Both the position numbers and the translations under genes were made by a program. This document shows positions 11,701 through 23,581 of a stretch of DNA of 64,000 nucleotides, one piece after another; the first letter of the stretch is position 1, and every line of letters begins with the position of its first letter. This DNA is from Tolypeutes matacus. Taxonomy: Eukaryota > Chordata > Mammalia > Cingulata > Chlamyphoridae. The notes below the pieces were generated by a model. That model saw only the letters and a program-made list of their open reading frames with translations. It made no database searches and was not told where the DNA came from. The stretch lies in NCBI GenBank assembly GCA_026826555.1, contig JAKSZT010054565.1:6942367-7006366 (forward strand). Reading direction: 5' to 3'.

Positions 11701-14700
11701 CATGGACTGCTATGCACTTGTTTTCTCTTAAAATCAATGTCTCAACACTGCTTTTGGTAATGCTCCATGAATAAAGCATGTTCTTCATTTTTGAAAACTA
11801 AACCAGATACTGGTTTCATTGTCTGCAATGCACTTGTTTTAATTTACTATTATTGCAAAACATGGTTTTACCTTACACTCTGTGAATGCAGTATGTCTTC
11901 TATTTTGAAAACTAAACTGATACTGGTTTCATTGACAACTATGCACTTGTTTTCAATTACAATCAACACCAAAACAATGGTTTTAAGTAATGATCTGTGA
12001 ATCTAGTATGTTTTTTTTTTCAATTTTTCAAACTAAGCCAGATACTGGTTTCATTGACTGCTATGCACTTGTTTTCACTTACAATCAGTGTGAAAACTGG
12101 TTTTACCTAAGGCACTCTGAATGCAGTATTTGCTTCAGTTTTGAAAACTAAGCCATATACTGGTTACATTGACTAGTATACACTTCTTTATATTTATAAC
12201 CAATGTCAAAACACTGGTTTTACCTAATGGTCTGTGTGCAGGATGCTATTTAATTTTGAAAAGTAAGCCAGATCATGGTTTCATTGACATCTATGCAATT
12301 GATTTCACTTACAATTGTTGTTAAAGCACTGGTTTTACCTAACACTCTGTGACTGCAGTATTCATTTAGCTTAGAAAGCTAAGTCAGATACTGCTTTCAT
12401 TCACCATTATACATTTTTTATACTTACTATCAATTTCAAAATTCTGGTGTTTCCTCACGCTCTGTGAATGCAGTATGTTATCCAGTTTTGAAAACTAAAC
12501 CAGATTCTGGTTTTATTGACTGCTATACACCTGTTTTCACTTAAAGTCAATGTCAAAACAGTGGTTTTACCTAGCACTCTGTGAATGCAGCAAGTCCTTT
12601 AGTTTTGAAAACTAAGCCAGATACTGCTGTCATTGACTGCTATACTTTTCTTTATACTTACATCAACGTAAAAACACTGGTTTTACCTCACACACTTTGT
12701 ATGCAGTATGCCATTTAATTTTGAAAACTAAGCCAGATCCTGGTTTCATTGACTACTATGCATTTCTTTTCACTTACAATCAATGTCAAACCCTGGTTTT
12801 CCTTAATTCTCTGTTCTGCAGTATGATTTTAAGATTGAAAATTAAGCCAGATATAGTTTATTTTACTACTATGGAGTGGATTTCATTTACAATCAGTGTC
12901 AAAACACTGGTTTTTCCTTACGCTCTGTGAATTCAGTATATTCAGTTTTGAAATCAAAGCCAGATCCTGGTCAATGACTGCTCTGTACTTGATTTCACTT
13001 ACAATCACTGTGAAAACACTGGCATTACCTAACATTCTGTGACTGAAGTATGTCCTTCAGTTTTGAAAACCAAAAATTGTTGGTTTCATTGACTGCTATG
13101 TACTGCTTTTCACTTGCTCAATGTCAAAACACTGGTTTTGCCTCACACTCTGTGAATATAGGATGTTATTTATTTTTGAAAACTAAGCCAATCATGGTTT
13201 CATTTACCACTATTCACTTGTTTTCACTTAGAATGATGACAAAGCACTGGTTTGACCTAATGCTCTCTGAATACAATAAAACCGTCAGTTTAGAAATCTA
13301 AAACATTACTGGTACATTGATATCTATGGACTTGTCTTCACTTACAATCAACATCAAAACATTGGTTTTTAACAAATTCTCTGAGAATACAGTATGTCCT
13401 TCAGTTTTGAAAACTAAGACAGATACCAGTTTCATGGAGTGTTATATACTGCTTTTCACTTTCAATCAGTGTCAAAACACTTTTTTTCTTACATTCTGTT
13501 AATGCAGTATGTTATTCAGATTTGAAATCTAAGCCAGATGCTGGTTTTATTGACTGATATGCAATACTTTTCATGTACAATCAGTGTCAAAACACTGGTT
13601 TTACCTAATGCTCTGTGAAAGAAATATGTTTTTCAGTTTTGAAACTAAGCCAGATTCTGGATTCATGGACTGCTATACACTTGATTTAACTTACACTCAG
13701 TGTCAAAACACTGGTTTTACCTAAGCTCTGTGAATGAAGTATGTTCTTCAGTGTTGAAAGCTATGTCAGATACTGGTTTAATTCAATACCGTACACTTGT
13801 TTTCACTTACAGTCAATGTCAAAACACTGGTTTTACCTAAAGCTCTGTGAACGCAGAATGTTATACAGTTTTGAAACCTAAGCCAGATACTGGTTACATT
13901 GATTTCTATTCACTTTTTTTTTTCACTTGAAATCAGTGTCAAAACATTTTTTTCCCTAACACTATGTGAAAGCAGCAAGTTCTTCCATTTTGAAAACTAA
14001 TCATGATACTGGTTTCTTTGTCTGCAATGCTCTTGTTTTAATTTACAATGAATGTCAAACACTGGGCTTACCTAATGCTCTGTGAAAACATTATTTCATT
14101 CAGTTTTGAAAACTAAACAGATACTGGTTTCATTGACAGCTCTGCAGTATTTTCACATAAAATATCAAAACACTGGTTTTTACATAATGTTCTGTTACTG
14201 CAATATGTCCTTTAGTTTTGAAAACTAAGTCAGATACTGGTTTCATTCACAGCTATACATTATTTTCTACTTGCTATCAATACTCAAACCCTGTTTTGCC
14301 TCATGTTCTGTGAATGCAGTATGTCCTTTAGCTATGAAAATTAAGCACATACTGTTTTCATTGACAGCTATGCACTTGTTTCCAATTATAATCAATGTCA
14401 GAACACTAGTTTTAATTAATGTTCTGTTAATGCAGTATGTTCTTTGTTTAGAAACCTGAGACAGACTTTGCATTCATTGACTGCTATGTCATTGTTTTCA
14501 CTTAAAATCAATGACAAAACCTTGGTTTTATCTAATGCTTGTGAATGCAGTATGTCCTTCAGTTTTGAAAAATAAGGCAGTACCAGTTTCATGGAGTGCT
14601 ATGTATTGCTTTTCACTTACAATCAATGTCAAAACACTGGTTTTGCCTCATTTCTGTTAATGGAGTATGTTATTCAGTTTTGAATACTGGGGCAGATCCT

Positions 14701-15522
14701 GATCTCATTTTCAGCTATGTACTTGTTTTCACTTACAATCACTGTCAAAACACTGGTACTACATAACACTTTGTGAATGCAGTATGCCCTTGAATTTGAA
14801 AATGAAGCCAGATGCTGTTTTCATTGATTCTATGTTCTGCTTTTCTCTTATGAATAGTGCCAAAATAATGGTTTGGCCTTATGGTCTCTGAGTGCAGTAC
14901 ATTATTCATTTTTGAAAACTAGCTAGATTCTGGTTTCATTGACTGCTTTGCACTAGTTTTCATTTATGATCAATGTCAAAACATTGGTTTTACATGATGT
15001 CTGAAAGTAGTATGTTATTTCATTTATTAAAACTAATCAAGATACTGGATTCTTTGTTTGCAATTTTCCTGTTTTAATGTATAATCTTTGCAAAACATTG
15101 GTTTTACCTAATACTCTGTGAATCCAGTATGTCCTACAGTTTTGAAAGCTAAGTGGATACTGGTTTTATATATACCTATGCACTTGTTTTCACTTACACT
15201 CATTGTAAAAACTCTGGTTTTATGTGACACTCTGTGAATGCAGTATGTTAACCAGTTTTGTAAACTAAGGCATATACTGGTTTCATGACTGCTATACCCT
15301 TGTTTAACTTACAATCAATGTCAAAAAACTGGTTTTACCTAAAGCTCTGTGAATGTAGGATATTATTCAGCTTTGAAAACTAAGCCAGATCATGGTGTCA
15401 TCGACTGCTAGGCACTTAATTTCATTTACAATCAATGTCAACACACAGTTTACCTAACATTTTGTGAATGCAGCATGTCCTCTAGTTTTGTAAACTAAGC
15501 CAGATGCTGGTTTCATTGACTG
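8712..15522 (+). repeat. Satellite family 1 array (about 117-bp monomer), segment 1
   Basis: Roughly 58 head-to-tail monomers. A typical monomer reads, in pieces: TTTTCACTTACAATCAATGT / CAAAACACTGGTTTTACCTA / ATGCTCTGTGAATGCAGTAT / GTTCTTCAGTTTTGAAAACT / AAGCCAGATACTGGTTTCAT / TGACTGCTATGCACTTG. The consensus is 117 bp; observed spacing is usually 113-117. Monomers differ from one another at perhaps 10-25 percent of positions. The block is bounded by the 5' ends of L1-A and L1-B, which point away from the array. All monomers have the same orientation. AT-rich and CpG-poor, with no gene. Confidence 0.95.
10739..10767 (+). repeat. 29-bp inverted satellite fragment
   Basis: This piece is an exact reverse complement of 11461-11489, about 0.7 kb downstream, including the unusual GGGTCATT of that monomer. 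It interrupts an otherwise normal monomer just after CCAGATA and makes an imperfect hairpin with the forward copy of the same satellite segment at 10,773-10,792. This looks like a templated insertion. Confidence 0.85.
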
Positions 15523-15551
15523 TAATAATTTTAAAAATAATTACTATCATG
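15523..15551. other. AT-rich filler at L1-B 5' junction
   Basis: About 29 bp that are neither satellite nor L1. They lie between ...TTTCATTGACTG of a monomer and the first recognisable L1-B base, and are nearly palindromic (TAATAATTTT followed by AAAATAATTA). On the other side of L1-B the satellite resumes at the point expected if about 28 bp of one monomer had been lost. I read this as junction filler from a non-classical insertion. Confidence 0.55.
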
Positions 15552-17376
15552 AAGGAAGATGGCATTAGTATAGGAGGGCACACACTGCAAGCTCCCAGAG
15601 CAAGGTGGATTGTGGATGGGGTCCTGCCCAGGGGTCTGTGCTGTGCACGTGTGGAATGAGAAGCTTGAGACATCTATCTGCATGCATCAACGGCATGGAT
15701 GGAATGGTAGAGATTCGTGAGTTTTCAACCTGCCAGTGGTGGTTGGCACAGATGGCTGAGCTCCATGGGTAAGGAGAAAACAATAAAATTGCCGGTTGCA
15801 GCCATGAGCAGGGCTCGGCAACCAGGAGTCAGGGCCTAGTGGGAGGGGTCACTCTCTGAGGGGGCGCTCTGGTAAAGGGGTGACAGAGTTTTATTTTCTG
15901 GGGATTTGGCAGCATGAAACCCCTTGGAACTTGGATGAACAGAACAGCTGGAGTGAATCGGCACCCGGTGGAGGGGAGGGGTGATTCTGTTCAGGGAGGG
16001 AGTTGATTTGTCTAGCTGCCCAGAGATATGACCTGGGCCGCCAGAGAGCCAGGAAGAGGGGACACTCTCCAAAAGAGGGAGGGTTTTGTTGGAGGACAGG
16101 GAAGGGAATTTTTTTTTTTTTGCCATCGATCAGGCTGCCTGAACTGCCCCATAGTTTTGGGGAGCAGATAAGCTGACCTGGAGAATCATCAGGCTGAGAG
16201 GCGAGGCGAATCTGCAGAGTCAAACTGATTTACACAGCAACCCGGTGACGCTGGTGCTTGGCTCCAGAAGGGGCGGAGTCGGTCATCTTTAGCACTCTGC
16301 ACAGACAAACATCAGAGCTACAGCTATCCTGGGGAGTCCAGGAAGTGGGACATGCTTGATTAATTTCCACAGAGTCCCCTCCATAAGGGGGTTGGACTAA
16401 AGGAGGAATTATTTTGGTTCCTGTATTTTGCCAAAAAAAAAAAAAAAAAGTGAGAAGGTCACTTCAATAAATGAAAAATAATTTCTTTTTAATTTAGTTT
16501 AATAGCTAAAAGCTGTTTCAGGACCTGCATATAGAACCCTGTGGGGAAATTGATTGATAAACACAAGCAGGCAGAGGGGATCCACGGGAACCCTAGGGGA
16601 ATCATTGACCCTCCTTAGCTCTGTTTGACTGCTTGCCTGTGTGGTTCTTTGGTTTTTTCTGTTTATTTATGGTCTCTTGCTTTTCTTTCCTCTTTCCTCC
16701 CCTCTTTCTTTTTTCTTTCATTTTTAAAAATTAGGCGATGCTAGCTTGTCACTTCTTTGCTGTGCTTCTCCTTCAGTAATTTCCCACTCACTGTCTATAT
16801 TGATTTTGTACTCAAAACTATTGTTTATCCTTCTTCACCTTTCTGCCTTCCGCTTTCTGTTGTGGCTCCTAGATACAACATTCTTTCATAGGCCGACAAC
16901 TTAAGGGTGTCAATTCCTATTCCATCTATTTTGTTTTTTTCTCTTTTTAAAAATTAGCATTAACTTTTTCCTTTCAGCCCTTTCTTTACTATTTCTCTCC
17001 CTCCTCATAATTCTAGGCTTCTAAATCACTATATATATATTCCTCCATTTGTTTTCCCAGTCCATAGTAGGAACTCCACTTTTTTTCCTATTACACTACA
17101 TTGCCTACACAAGTTAAATATTCAACTCATTAAGTATCATTTGGCCCCTCTTCTAACTTTTATCAATATTACTATTATCCTTCTGCCTTCCTTACATCTT
17201 TTGATTCCTCTGGCCCTAATCTTTTGTCTTTAAGAGAGCATAGAAAGAAGCAAGGAAATAAAATAAGAAGAAAAAGTGCCTAAGAGAAAACTTAACTCAC
17301 ATGCAGAACCACCAGCTAAATAAAACTCTAGAGCATAGAGAAAAGCTAATCAACTGGACAAACCCATCAAGATAAT
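15552..17376 (+). promoter_or_regulatory. L1-B 5' UTR / internal promoter
   Basis: About 1.8 kb, homologous throughout to the 5' UTRs of L1-A (reverse complement) and L1-C. It begins GGAAGATGGCATTAG, a mutated form of the YY1-type start. It has an internal A-run at 16,432-16,449 and is GC-rich only in its first 800 bp. CpGs kept in L1-C are often TpG/CpA here, as expected for an older methylated copy. The antisense frame found in L1-A and L1-C is frameshifted in this copy. Confidence 0.85.
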
Positions 17377-18357
17377 ATGATGACCAGAGGGCAACAAAAA
17401 AATACAAATGACTCTGAGAAACAGGAAAACATGGACTAGTCCAATGAACAAATTAAAAACCAGGAAGTGATGCAGAACATCGAACAACTAATCAAAGCTA
17501 TCCAAAAAAATATCATGGACCAACTTAAAGAAGTGAAGGAAGGGATTAAGGATATAAAGAAGACACTGGGAGAACATACTGAAGAAATTGCAAACATGCT
17601 TAAAAAGATAATGGATAGGATGGTGAACAATGGCACAAGCTAAGAAATGAAAAAGACGCTGGATTCACACAACAACAGATTTGAACAGGTAGAGGAAAGA
17701 ATTAGTGATATGGAAGACAATACAGCTGAAATCAAAGAGATAGTAGAACAGATAGACAAAAAGATAGAAAAAAATCCAGCATGGACTCAGGGAATTAACC
17801 GATAACACAAAATGCACAAACATACACATTATGGGCCTCCCAGAAGGAGAAGAGAAGGGAAAGGGAACAGAAGGAGTGTTGAGGAAATAATGACTGAAAA
17901 CTTCCCAACCCTATTGAGAGAGATGGATGTGCAGATCCAGGAAGCACAACACACCCCAAATAGTATAAATCCCAAAAGGCCAACTCCAAGACATATACTT
18001 GTCAAAATGTCCAATGCTCAAGACAAAGAGAAAATACTCAGGGCAGCAAGAGAAAAAAGAACCATCACATACAAGGGAGGCACAATAAGATTAAGTGCTG
18101 ATTTCTAGGCTGAAACCATGGAGGCCAGAAGACAGTGGTATGACATAGTCAAATTACTAAAAGAAAAAAACTTCCAGCCACGAATTCTCTATCCAGCAAA
18201 ACTGGCATTCAAAAATGATGGAGAGTTCAAAATATTCACAGATAAACGGAAATTAAGAGAGTATGTCAATAAAAAACCAGCACTTCAAGAAATACTAAAA
18301 GAATCTCTACAAGTTGAAAGGAAAAAACAAGGGAGAGAGAGTTGGAGGAGAGTTTAA
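17377..18357 (+). pseudogene. L1-B ORF1, broken
   Basis: Same 981-bp span as L1-A ORF1, from tandem ATGs at 17,377/17,380 to the stop at 18,355-18,357, ending ESWRRV. Coiled coil, RRM-like middle and C-terminal domain (RPTPRHILVKMSNAQDKEKI, KEKNFQPRILYPAKLAF) are recognisable. It carries nonsense codons near the start (TAG after the ENMD segment), at 17,641 (TAA) and at 18,106-18,108 (TAG), plus compensating indels around 17,770-17,870. None of these is shared with L1-A, so the two copies decayed independently. ORF2 follows after 64 bp. Confidence 0.93.
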
Positions 18358-18421
18358 AAACAACTGAAAAGACAAAAAGAGAAACAAAACAACATATGAC
18401 ATACATTAACCCAAAGAAAAA

Positions 18422-20088
18422 ATGGCTGAAGTAAGAAGTTCATTACGAGTAATAATACTGAATGTTAATGGATTTAATTCACCAATCAAGAGACACAGAT
18501 TGGCAGAATGGATAAGAAAATATGGTCCATCTAGATCCTGTCTACAAGAACCACACTTCGGCCCAGGGTTTCAAGGAGGCTGAAAGTGAATGGCTGGAAA
18601 ACCACTTTACATGCTAACAATAGCCAAAAAAGGGCAGAAGTAGCTATCCTAATATTAGACAAAATAGACTTTAAATGCAAAACTATTGTAAGAGACAAAG
18701 ATGGACACTACATATTAGTAAAAGGAGTAATCATTCAAGAAGAGAGGACAATCATCAAGATTTATGCACCTAATTGGGGTGCCTCAAAATACGTACAGCA
18801 AACTCTGGAAAAACTAAGAGGAAAAATAAATGTCTCTACAGTTATAGCAGGGAACTTCAACACACCACTACTATCATTAGACAGAACATCTAGATGGAGA
18901 ATCAATAAAAAAACAAAGGCACTCAACAATACATTAGAAGACCTGGACTTACTAGACATATACAGAACACTAAACTTAAATACAGCAGGATTTACATTCT
19001 TCTTGAGTGCACATGGAACATACACCAAAATAGACCACATGCTAGGCAACAGAACAACTCTCAATGAATTCAGAAAGGTTGAGATTATACAAAGTAATTT
19101 CTCTGACCACAATGGAAAGAATTGGAAATCACTAAGGGTCAGAGAAACAGGTTAGGCACAAGGATATGGAAGTTAAACAACACACTATTAGACGAACAGT
19201 GGGTCAAAGAGGAAATATCAAAAGAAATCAATAACTACCTTGAAACTAATGAAAACGACAAAACACCGTATCAAAACCTATGGGATGCAGCAAAAGCAGT
19301 CATGAGAAGGAAGTTCATAGCCATAAATTCATATATTAAAAAAGAAGAAAGAGCTAAAATTCAAGATCTAACTGCACACTTGGAAGAACTGGAAAAACAA
19401 CAACAAACTAAACCTAAAGGAAGTAGAAAGAAGGAAATAACAAAGATTAGAGCAGAACTAAATGAAATAGAGAATAAGAAAGCACTGGAAACAATAAATT
19501 CAAAAGCTGGTTCTTTGAGAATATCAATAAAACTGACAAACCCTTAGCCAGACTAACAAAGAAAAAGAGAGAACAGATGCAAATACATAAAATAAGGAAT
19601 GAGCAAGGTGATATCACTACTGAACCCACAGAAATAAAGAGTATCATAAGAGGATAGTTTGAAAAATTATATGCCAACAAGAATGATAATTTAGAGATAA
19701 TGGACCAGTTTCTAGAAACCCACAAACAACCTACATCGATGAAAGAAGAAATAGATGAACACAACAGTTCAGTTTACAATTACAAGTAAAGAGATAGACT
19801 TAGTCATCAAAAACCTCCCAACTAAGAAGACCCGAGGACCAGATGGCTTCACAGCTGAATTCTACCAAACATTCTGGAAAGAGCTAACAGCAATTCTACT
19901 TAAGATCTTCCAAAAAATGGAAGTAGAAGGAATATTGCCTAACTCATTCTATGATGCCAACATTACCCTAATAGCAAAATCAAATAAAGATACCACAAGA
20001 AAGGAAAATTACAGACAATATCTCTAATAAACCTAGATGCTAAAATCCTCAACAAAATACTTGCTAATCGCATTCAACAACATATCAA
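18422..20088 (+). pseudogene. L1-B ORF2, 5' part (endonuclease and start of RT), broken
   Basis: Starts at the ATG at 18,422 (MAEVRSSLRVI, then LNVNGFNS). The endonuclease region continues through IYAPNWG, AGNFNTP (the usual GDFN, with the acidic residue lost) and SDHNG, then the linker ([21 protein letters not shown]), up to the first RT blocks ([20 protein letters not shown]) before L1-C interrupts at 20,088. It has a frameshift just after SDHNG near 19,120 and an in-frame stop near 18,583. Confidence 0.92.
20079..20088 (+). repeat. Target-site duplication of L1-C, left copy
   Basis: AACATATCAA immediately before the 5' end of L1-C. The same 10 bp recurs at 26,315-26,324 after its A-rich tail. 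Together they restore the L1-B ORF2 sequence seen uninterrupted in L1-A and L1-C. Confidence 0.88.
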
Positions 20089-21820
20089 GGGGCCAAGATG
20101 GCATTAGCGTAGGAGGGCCCACACTGCAAGCTCCCAGAGCAAGGCAGATTGTGGACGGGGTCCTGCCCGGGGGTCTGTACTGTGCACGCGTGGAGTGAGA
20201 AGCTTGGGACGTCTATCTGCGCGGATCGGCGGCGTGGAGCGAACGGTGGAGATTCGTGAGTTTTGAGGCTACCGGTGGAGGTTGGCACAGGCGGCTGAGC
20301 CCCGCGGTTAGGGAAAATATAATAAAATTAAATAAAACGGCCATTTGGAGCCGCGGGTGGGGCGAAAAAGTTTTATTTTCTGGGGATCTGGCTGCCTGGC
20401 GCCCCTTGGACCTTGTGTGAACAGAGCAAACGAGCTAATCAGCACCCAGTGAACCGGAGGGGGGATTTTGGTCGGGAAACGCAGCTGATTTCCCTAGCCA
20501 CCCAGGGATAAGACCTGGGCCGCTGCAGAGCCAGGAGGAAGGGACACTTCCCAAAAAAGGGAGGGTTCTGTTGGAAGACAGGGAAGGGTATTTTATATTT
20601 TTAGACATAGATCTGGCTGCCTGCACTGCCCCATAGCTTTGGGAAGCAGATAAGCTGACCTGAAGCACCATTAGGCTGAGAGCAGACGCGAATCTGCACT
20701 CAAACTGATTTACTGAGCAGCCCGGTGATGCTGGAGCTCGGCGCCAGAAGGGACAGAATCCGCCGTCATTAGCACGCCTCACTGACTAACATCAGAGCTT
20801 CAGCTAACCTTGGGAGTCTGGAAAGTGGGACGTGCTTGATTAATTTCCACGGTCCCAGCTAGGGTCCCTTCCGTAAGGGGGTTGGTCTACAGGAGGAATT
20901 ATTTTGGGTCCTGCATTTGGCTAAAAAAAAAAAAAAAAAAAGTGAGGTCACCTCAACAAATGAAAAATAAATTCTTTTTAATTTAGTTTAATAGCTAAAA
21001 GCTGTTTCAGGACCTGCATATAGAACCCTGTGGGGAAATTCATTGATAAACACAAGTAGGCAGGAAGGATCCACGTGGACCCTAGGGGAATCATTGATCC
21101 CCCTTAGCTCTGTTTGACTGCTTGCCTGTGTGGATCTTTGGTTTCTCTCTGTTACTTTCTGGTCTATTGCTATTATTCCAGTTTTCCTCCCCCCTTCCTT
21201 TTTCCTTCTATTTTTTTTTTTAAATAGGTGCTGCCAGCTGGTCGCTTCTTTGCTGGGCTTCTTATTCAGTAATTTCCCACTCGCAGTATATATTGATTCT
21301 GTATTACAAACTATCGCTTATCCTTCCTGCATCATTCTGCCTTCTATTTTCTGTTGTGGCTCTTGAGACAACATTTTTTCATAGGCCCACAACTTAAGGG
21401 TGTCAATTTCTATCCCATCTATTTTGTTTTCCTCTTCTTTTTTCTTTATTTTTTACTAGTATTAAATTTTTCCTTTCAGAACTTTCTCTACTATTTCTCT
21501 CCCTCCTCATAATTCTAGCCTTCTAAATCACTATATATATATATATATATATATTCCTCCATTTGTTTTCCCAGTCCATTGTGGGAACTCCATATTTTTC
21601 CCTAGTACTCTACACTGCCTACACAAGTTAAATATTCATGTCATTAAGTCTCATTTTGCCCCTCTTCTAACTTTTATCAATATTTCTATTATCCTTCTGC
21701 CTTCCTTACATCTTTTGATTCCTCTGGCCCTAACTTTTGCCTTCAAGGGAACATAGAAAGGAGCAAGGAAATAAAATAAAAAGAAAAACTGCCAAAGAGA
21801 AAACTTAACTCACACGCAGA
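20089..21820 (+). promoter_or_regulatory. L1-C 5' UTR / internal promoter
   Basis: About 1.73 kb with a near-consensus YY1-type site (GCCAAGATGGC, 20,091-20,101) at its very start, as in human L1. It has a CpG-rich first 800 bp and a 20-base A-run at 20,923-20,942. The antisense strand carries the 115-codon open frame shared with L1-A (20,782-20,435, opening on GTG). The last bases before the deletion junction (CACACGCAGA) lie about 70 bp upstream of where ORF1 would begin. Confidence 0.85.
20435..20782 (-). other. Antisense open frame in L1-C 5' UTR (unproven)
   Basis: The same 115-codon frame as at 8046-8393 in L1-A, in the same position relative to the element and antisense to it. Shared stretches include GGFxPFWRRAPASPGCSVNQ and SYGAVQAARSMSKNIKYPSL. 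The first codon is GTG; the first in-frame ATG is about 37 codons in. A short ATG-initiated frame overlaps in another frame (MTADSVPSG... here, MADFTPSG... in L1-A). Function is unknown and it may simply be shared by descent. Confidence 0.3.
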
Positions 21821-23581
21821 AGATAGACTCAGTCATTAAAAACCTCCCAACTAAGAAGAGTTCAGGACCAGATGGCTTCACAGCTGAATTCTACCAAACA
21901 TTCCGGAAAGAGCTAACACGAATTCTACTTAAGCTCTTCCAAAAAATAGAAGTAGAAGGAATATTACCTAACTCATTCTATGATGCCAACATTACCCTAA
22001 TACCAAAACCAAATAAAGATACCACTAGAAAGGAAAATTACAGACCAATTTCTCTAATGAACCTAGATGCTAAAATCATTAACAAAATACTTGCTAATCG
22101 CTTTCAACAACATATCGAAAGGATTATACACCATGACCAAGTGGGTTTCATCCCAGGTATGCAAGGATGGTTCAATATAAGAAAATCAATCAATGTAATA
22201 CACCACATAAACAAACTGAAAGAAAAAAAATCACATGATCATCTCTATAGATGCAGAAAAAGCATTCGACAAAATACAGTACTCTTTCCTCATAAAAACA
22301 CTACAAAAGATAGGAATAGATGGAAACTTTCTGAAAATGATAAAGGTTATATATGAAAAACCCAAAGCTAACATCATTTTTTATGGTGAAATCCTAAAAG
22401 TCTTCCCTGTGAGATCGGGAACAAGACAAGGATGCCCACTATCACCACTCCTATTTAACATTGTCTTAGAAGATCTTGCACGAGCACTGAGACAAGAAAA
22501 GGACATAAAAGGCATCCAGATTGGAAAAGAAGAAGTAAAAATTTCATTATTTGCAGATGACATGATCCTATACATAGAAAGCCCTGAGAAATCGACAACA
22601 AGGCTTCTAGAACTTATAAAGGAGTTCAGTAATGTTGCAGGCTATAAGATCAACGCTCAAAAATCAATAGCATTTCTGTACACCAATAACCAGCAAACTG
22701 AGGAAGAAATCAGGAAAAAAATACCATTTACAATAGTAAACAAAAGAATCAAATACCTAGGAATAAATTTAACTAAAGATGTAAAGGACTTATATACAGA
22801 AAACTACACAACACTGTTAAAGGAAATCAAAGAAGACTTAAATAAATGGAAAAATATTCCCTGTTCATNNNNNNNNNNNNNNNNNNNNNNNNNNNNNNNN
22901 NNNNNNNNNNNNNNNNNNNNNNNNNNNNNNNNNNNNNNNNNNNNNNNNNNNNNNNNNNNNNNNNNNNNNNNNNNNNNNNNNNNNNNNNNNNNNNNNNNNN
23001 NNNNNNNNNNNNNNNNNNNNNNNNNNNNNNNNNNNNNNNNNNNNNNNNNNNNNNNNNNNNNNNNNNNNNNNNNNNNNNNNNNNNNNNNNNNNNNNNNNNN
23101 NNNNNNNNNNNNNNNNNNNNNNNNNNNNNNNNNNNNNNNNNNNNNNNNNNNNNNNNNNNNNNNNNNNNNNNNNNNNNNNNNNNNNNNNNNNNNNNNNNNN
23201 NNNNNNNNNNNNNNNNNNNNNNNNNNNNNNNNNNNNNNNNNNNNNNNNNNNNNNNNNNNNNNNNNNNNGTATGATCCAGCAATTCCACTGCTGGGTATAT
23301 ACCCAGAAGAACTGAAAACAAAAATACAAACAGATATATTCACACCAATGTAAACTGCAGCATTGTTCACCATTGCCAAAAGTTGGAATCAGCCCCGGTG
23401 CCCATCAACAGACGAATGGAGAAGCAAAATGTGGTACATACATACAATGGAATATTACTCAGCTGTAAGAAGGAACAAAGTGCTAACACATGGAATAACG
23501 TGGATGAATCTTGAAGACCTTATGTTGAGTGAAGCAAGCCAGGCACTGAAGGATGAACAGTATATGACCTCACTGATCTGA
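21821..23581 (+). pseudogene. L1-C ORF2 remnant (RT to C-terminus), with assembly gap
   Basis: Starts mid-protein at the RT region, in the codons before [15 protein letters not shown]. Continues through [33 protein letters not shown] (22,550-22,564) and [11 protein letters not shown], then the gap 22,869-23,268, and ends with MWYIHTMEYYSAVRRNK and ...EQYMTSLI at the stop 23,579-23,581. One extra A in a run near 22,227 shifts the frame before [11 protein letters not shown]. The endonuclease and ORF1 are absent, so the copy cannot be autonomous. Confidence 0.92.
22869..23268. other. Assembly gap (400 N) inside L1-C ORF2
   Basis: Exactly 400 N. The flanking sequence aligns to L1-B at about 27,074 and 28,163, so an intact L1 would have about 1.09 kb here. 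The gap size is therefore probably a placeholder, or L1-C has a further deletion of about 0.7 kb. Confidence 0.98.

Noticed and set aside
9399..15522. Many open frames of 60-90 codons as possible genes
   Set aside because: They are the satellite monomer read in one frame, with repeated near-identical 39-residue units, and they break at each indel.
8712..15522. CRISPR-like array (regular direct repeats)
   Set aside because: The repeats are contiguous 117-bp monomers with no unique spacers, in a mammalian context with L1, ERV and SINE.
21811..21832. Splice product as the origin of the L1-C deletion
   Set aside because: The 5' side is not followed by GT in intact copies; deletion with 1-2 bp of shared sequence is simpler.
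22235..23353. 372-codon frame running through the N block
   Set aside because: The gap is translated as unknown residues; its length is wrong for L1 and the frame on the far side is not proven to be continuous.
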